From assembly GCF_042646165.1 (NCBI RefSeq), contig NZ_JBHRTC010000010.1: 64,000 nt of DNA; one strand, written 5' to 3'. The translations under genes were made by a program, and so were the position numbers. Under the pieces are notes generated by a model. That model saw nothing but the letters and a program-made list of their open reading frames with translations, did no database searches and was not told the origin of the DNA. Origin of the DNA: Microbaculum marinum. GTDB lineage: Bacteria; Pseudomonadota; Alphaproteobacteria; Rhizobiales; Tepidamorphaceae. Below are positions 62,196 through 64,000 of this stretch, piece after piece (position 1 is the stretch's first letter; each line of letters starts with the position of its first letter).

Positions 62196-63073
62196 AGGCG
62201 GCACCCTTCACGCTGCACCGGCCGGCTACGGTCGAGGAGGCGGTCTCCCTGATGGCGCGATATGCCGAGGACGGCGGACTTGTGCTCGCCGGCGGCCAGA
62301 GCCTGACGCCGATGATGGCGCTTCGGGTCGCCTATCCGCCGCATCTCGTCGACATCAACAACGTCGCCGGCCTCGATTCCCTGACCGCCGGCGAGGGATA
62401 TTTCGGCATCGGCGCGACGGTGCGCCATGCGCGCTTCCACCGCCCGGTGCCGGAGGCCGGGAGACTGGGCGAGGTGCTGGCGACGGTCGTGAGGCACATC
62501 GCCCACTATCCGATCCGCCAGCGCGGCACGTTCTGCGGCAGCCTCGCCCACGCGGATCCAGCCTCCGAATGGTGTCTCGTCGCCGCCACCCTCGATGCCG
62601 ACCTCCGCCTCGTCGGCGAAGGCGGCGAGCGGCTCGTGCCGGTATCCGAATTCATCGACGGCGCCATGTCGACGGTACGCGAGCCCGAAGAGATTCTCGT
62701 CGAGGCGCGTCTGCCGCTGCTGGCAAAGGAAGTCCGCTTCGGCTTCTACGAGTTCAACCGCCGCGCCGGCGACTTCGCGCTCGGCATGGCACTCGTCGTC
62801 TACGACCTCGACGGCGGAGTCATGCGGAACGTGCGCGTCGGCCTCGGCGGCATCGAGGAGAAGGCGCGGCGGATAGGCGTCGCCGAAGCCGCCCTCGAAG
62901 GCCAGGCGGCCTCGGCGGAGGCTTTCGCTGCGGCGGCGGCGGCAACCGTCGACGATGTCGAGGCAATGGAAGACGCGACGACGTCGCAAGCCTACCGGCG
63001 CGATCTGTCCGGCGTCGTCGTGCGCCGGGCTCTGGAAGCCAGCCTCGACACGGACACACGCGGAACCGAGTGA
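62192..63073 (+). CDS. Molybdenum hydroxylase FAD-binding medium subunit (CoxM-type)
   Basis: 293 residues. FAD_binding_5 motif LVLAGGQSLTPMMALRVAYP and the second FAD contact region RQRGTFCGSLAHADPASEW, followed by the CO-dehydrogenase-flavoprotein C-terminal domain. Transfers electrons from the iron-sulfur subunit to the final acceptor. Unlike the subunit at 12173 it has no 4Fe-4S insertion. ATGA overlap with the aldolase-like gene. Confidence 0.9.
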   Translation: MKAAPFTLHRPATVEEAVSLMARYAEDGGLVLAGGQSLTPMMALRVAYPPHLVDINNVAGLDSLTAGEGYFGIGATVRHARFHRPVPEAGRLGEVLATVVRHIAHYPIRQRGTFCGSLAHADPASEWCLVAATLDADLRLVGEGGERLVPVSEFIDGAMSTVREPEEILVEARLPLLAKEVRFGFYEFNRRAGDFALGMALVVYDLDGGVMRNVRVGLGGIEEKARRIGVAEAALEGQAASAEAFAAAAAATVDDVEAMEDATTSQAYRRDLSGVVVRRALEASLDTDTRGTE

Positions 63074-63080
63074 GCGATCA

Positions 63081-63572
63081 ATGGACAAGCAATCCCTGCA
63101 ACTGACCGTCAACGGCGAAGCCCACGACATCCGCGTCGAGCACCGCAAGACGCTGGCCGACGCCATACGCGACGACTGCGGCCTCACCGGAACGCATGTC
63201 GGCTGCGAGCACGGGGTGTGCGGCGCCTGCACCGTGATGGTGGACAGCCGGCCGGTGCGCTCCTGCCTCATGTTTGCGCACCAGGCGGCGGGATGCGATA
63301 TCCGCACTGTGGAATCGCTCGCCGACGGCGACGACCTGCATCCGCTGCAGCAGGCCTTCATCGACAATCATGCGCTGCAATGCGGATTCTGCACGCCGGG
63401 GTTCCTGATGCTGGTGGCCGGAGCCTATGAGAACGATCCCGACATCGAGGATTCCGAACTGGTCGAGCTGCTCTCCTCCAATCTGTGCCGCTGCACCGGC
63501 TACCAGAACATCATCAAGGCGGTGCGTTCGGTCTCCGGGCAGCTGAAGGCCAGGACGACCGAGAAAGCCTAG
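63081..63572 (+). CDS. Molybdenum hydroxylase 2Fe-2S small subunit (CoxS-type)
   Basis: 163 residues. First cluster C42, C47, C50, C62 (GCEHGVCGAC), second cluster in QCGFCTPG and NLCRCTGY. No signal peptide, so a cytoplasmic enzyme. Starts seven bases after the FAD subunit stop. Completes the set of subunits for the two large subunits upstream. Confidence 0.92.
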   Translation: MDKQSLQLTVNGEAHDIRVEHRKTLADAIRDDCGLTGTHVGCEHGVCGACTVMVDSRPVRSCLMFAHQAAGCDIRTVESLADGDDLHPLQQAFIDNHALQCGFCTPGFLMLVAGAYENDPDIEDSELVELLSSNLCRCTGYQNIIKAVRSVSGQLKARTTEKA

Positions 63573-63587
63573 GATCAGGAGGTCGCC

Positions 63588-64000
63588 ATGGCGCTGATCG
63601 AGTTGAAGACCCACGACCGGTATCCCTACAGCCCGATCCCGGAACGGCCGGATTTCAGCTGGCCCGACGGCAAGCGGCTGGCGGTCTGCGTCTGCAACAA
63701 CATCGAGGTGTTCAGCTTCCTGTCCGGCCTGGGCAGCGACAGCGCCTCCCTGACGGCGCCTCAGACGACGCGCAACTATGCGTGGCGGGACTACGGCAAC
63801 CGGGTCGGGCAATGGTACCTGTTCGATCTGCTCGACGAATACGGCCTGCCGGCCTCGCACAATTTCAACTCCCTGCTGTTCGACGCCTGCCCGCAGATCG
63901 CCGACCGGATCATCGCCCGCGGCGACGAGTTCGTCGGCCACGGCCGTACCAATGCCGAACGCCAGGACGTTCTCGACGAGGCCGGCGAGCGTGCCCTCAT
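63588..64000 (+). CDS. Polysaccharide deacetylase family protein, PuuE-like (5' part only)
   Basis: The first ~137 codons; the gene runs off the window. RPDFSWPDGKRLAVCVCNNIEVFSF, RDYGNRVGQWYLFDLLDEYGLPASHNFNS and ADRIIARGDEFVGHGRTNAE are typical of the NodB-fold allantoinase PuuE and relatives, which hydrolyse cyclic or acyclic amides. AGGAGG about seven bases before the ATG. Next to molybdenum hydroxylase genes it hints at degradation of an N-heterocyclic compound. Confidence 0.85.
   Translation, partial: MALIELKTHDRYPYSPIPERPDFSWPDGKRLAVCVCNNIEVFSFLSGLGSDSASLTAPQTTRNYAWRDYGNRVGQWYLFDLLDEYGLPASHNFNSLLFDACPQIADRIIARGDEFVGHGRTNAERQDVLDEAGERAL

Overview
This is a very GC-rich (roughly two thirds G+C), densely packed bacterial segment made almost entirely of catabolic and uptake operons. 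Gene families, the ATGA/GTGA style of translational coupling, and the palindromic intergenic repeats (including a GGATGGAGCG...TAATCCG element of a type common in rhizobial relatives) suggest a heterotrophic alphaproteobacterium, most likely of the Hyphomicrobiales. No rRNA, tRNA, phage, transposase or CRISPR was seen.

Layout. 1-339: C-terminal end of a dihydroxyacetone kinase DhaK subunit. 364-1062: GntR/FCD regulator, divergent from an operon (1277-10068) with a divergent SDR, two core MetE-type methyltransferases, an extradiol-dioxygenase-like VOC protein and a complete Liv-type ABC transporter. 10070-10830: gene-free region carrying nested palindromes and a 90-bp duplicated repeat. 10833-15488: TetR regulator divergent from a PaoABC-like molybdenum aldehyde oxidoreductase, with a clear promoter and two palindromic operators between them. 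15716-26458: sugar-type (CUT2) ABC transporter, histidinol-dehydrogenase-like enzyme, LacI regulator, an unknown protein, a metallo-beta-lactamase-fold enzyme, an L-gulonate-3-dehydrogenase-like enzyme and an SDR; two identical LacI-type operators mark the two transporter promoters. 26388-36702: LysR regulator, alpha-ketoglutarate-semialdehyde-dehydrogenase-like ALDH, an M19-like protein with missing metal ligands, an unknown 562-aa protein, DUF3726, Ldh2-family oxidoreductase, and a glycine betaine/proline type ABC transporter; the same bipartite site lies before the ALDH operon and before the transporter.

36754-54723: alpha/beta hydrolase, cysteine hydrolase, GMC oxidoreductase, TRAP DctPQM transporter, a biotin-dependent carboxylase split into three chains (carboxyltransferase, carrier, biotin carboxylase), SDR, citryl-CoA-lyase-like protein, class III CoA transferase, quinone reductase, acyl-CoA ligase, XRE regulator, and a TAXI-type TRAP system that runs on to 56752. 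A 12-bp motif occurs in four of the promoter regions here, which suggests one regulon, perhaps under the XRE protein. 56745-64000: molybdenum hydroxylase operon with two consecutive large subunits, class II aldolase-like protein, FAD and 2Fe-2S subunits, and the start of a PuuE-like polysaccharide deacetylase.

Together these read as at least five substrate-uptake-plus-degradation modules, each with its own regulator and high-affinity transporter. The substrates cannot be read from the sequence. The most novel-looking parts are the three-chain carboxylase / citryl-CoA-lyase / CoA-transferase / acyl-CoA-ligase block, the M19-like/unknown/DUF3726/Ldh2 block, and the MetE / extradiol-dioxygenase / MetE block.
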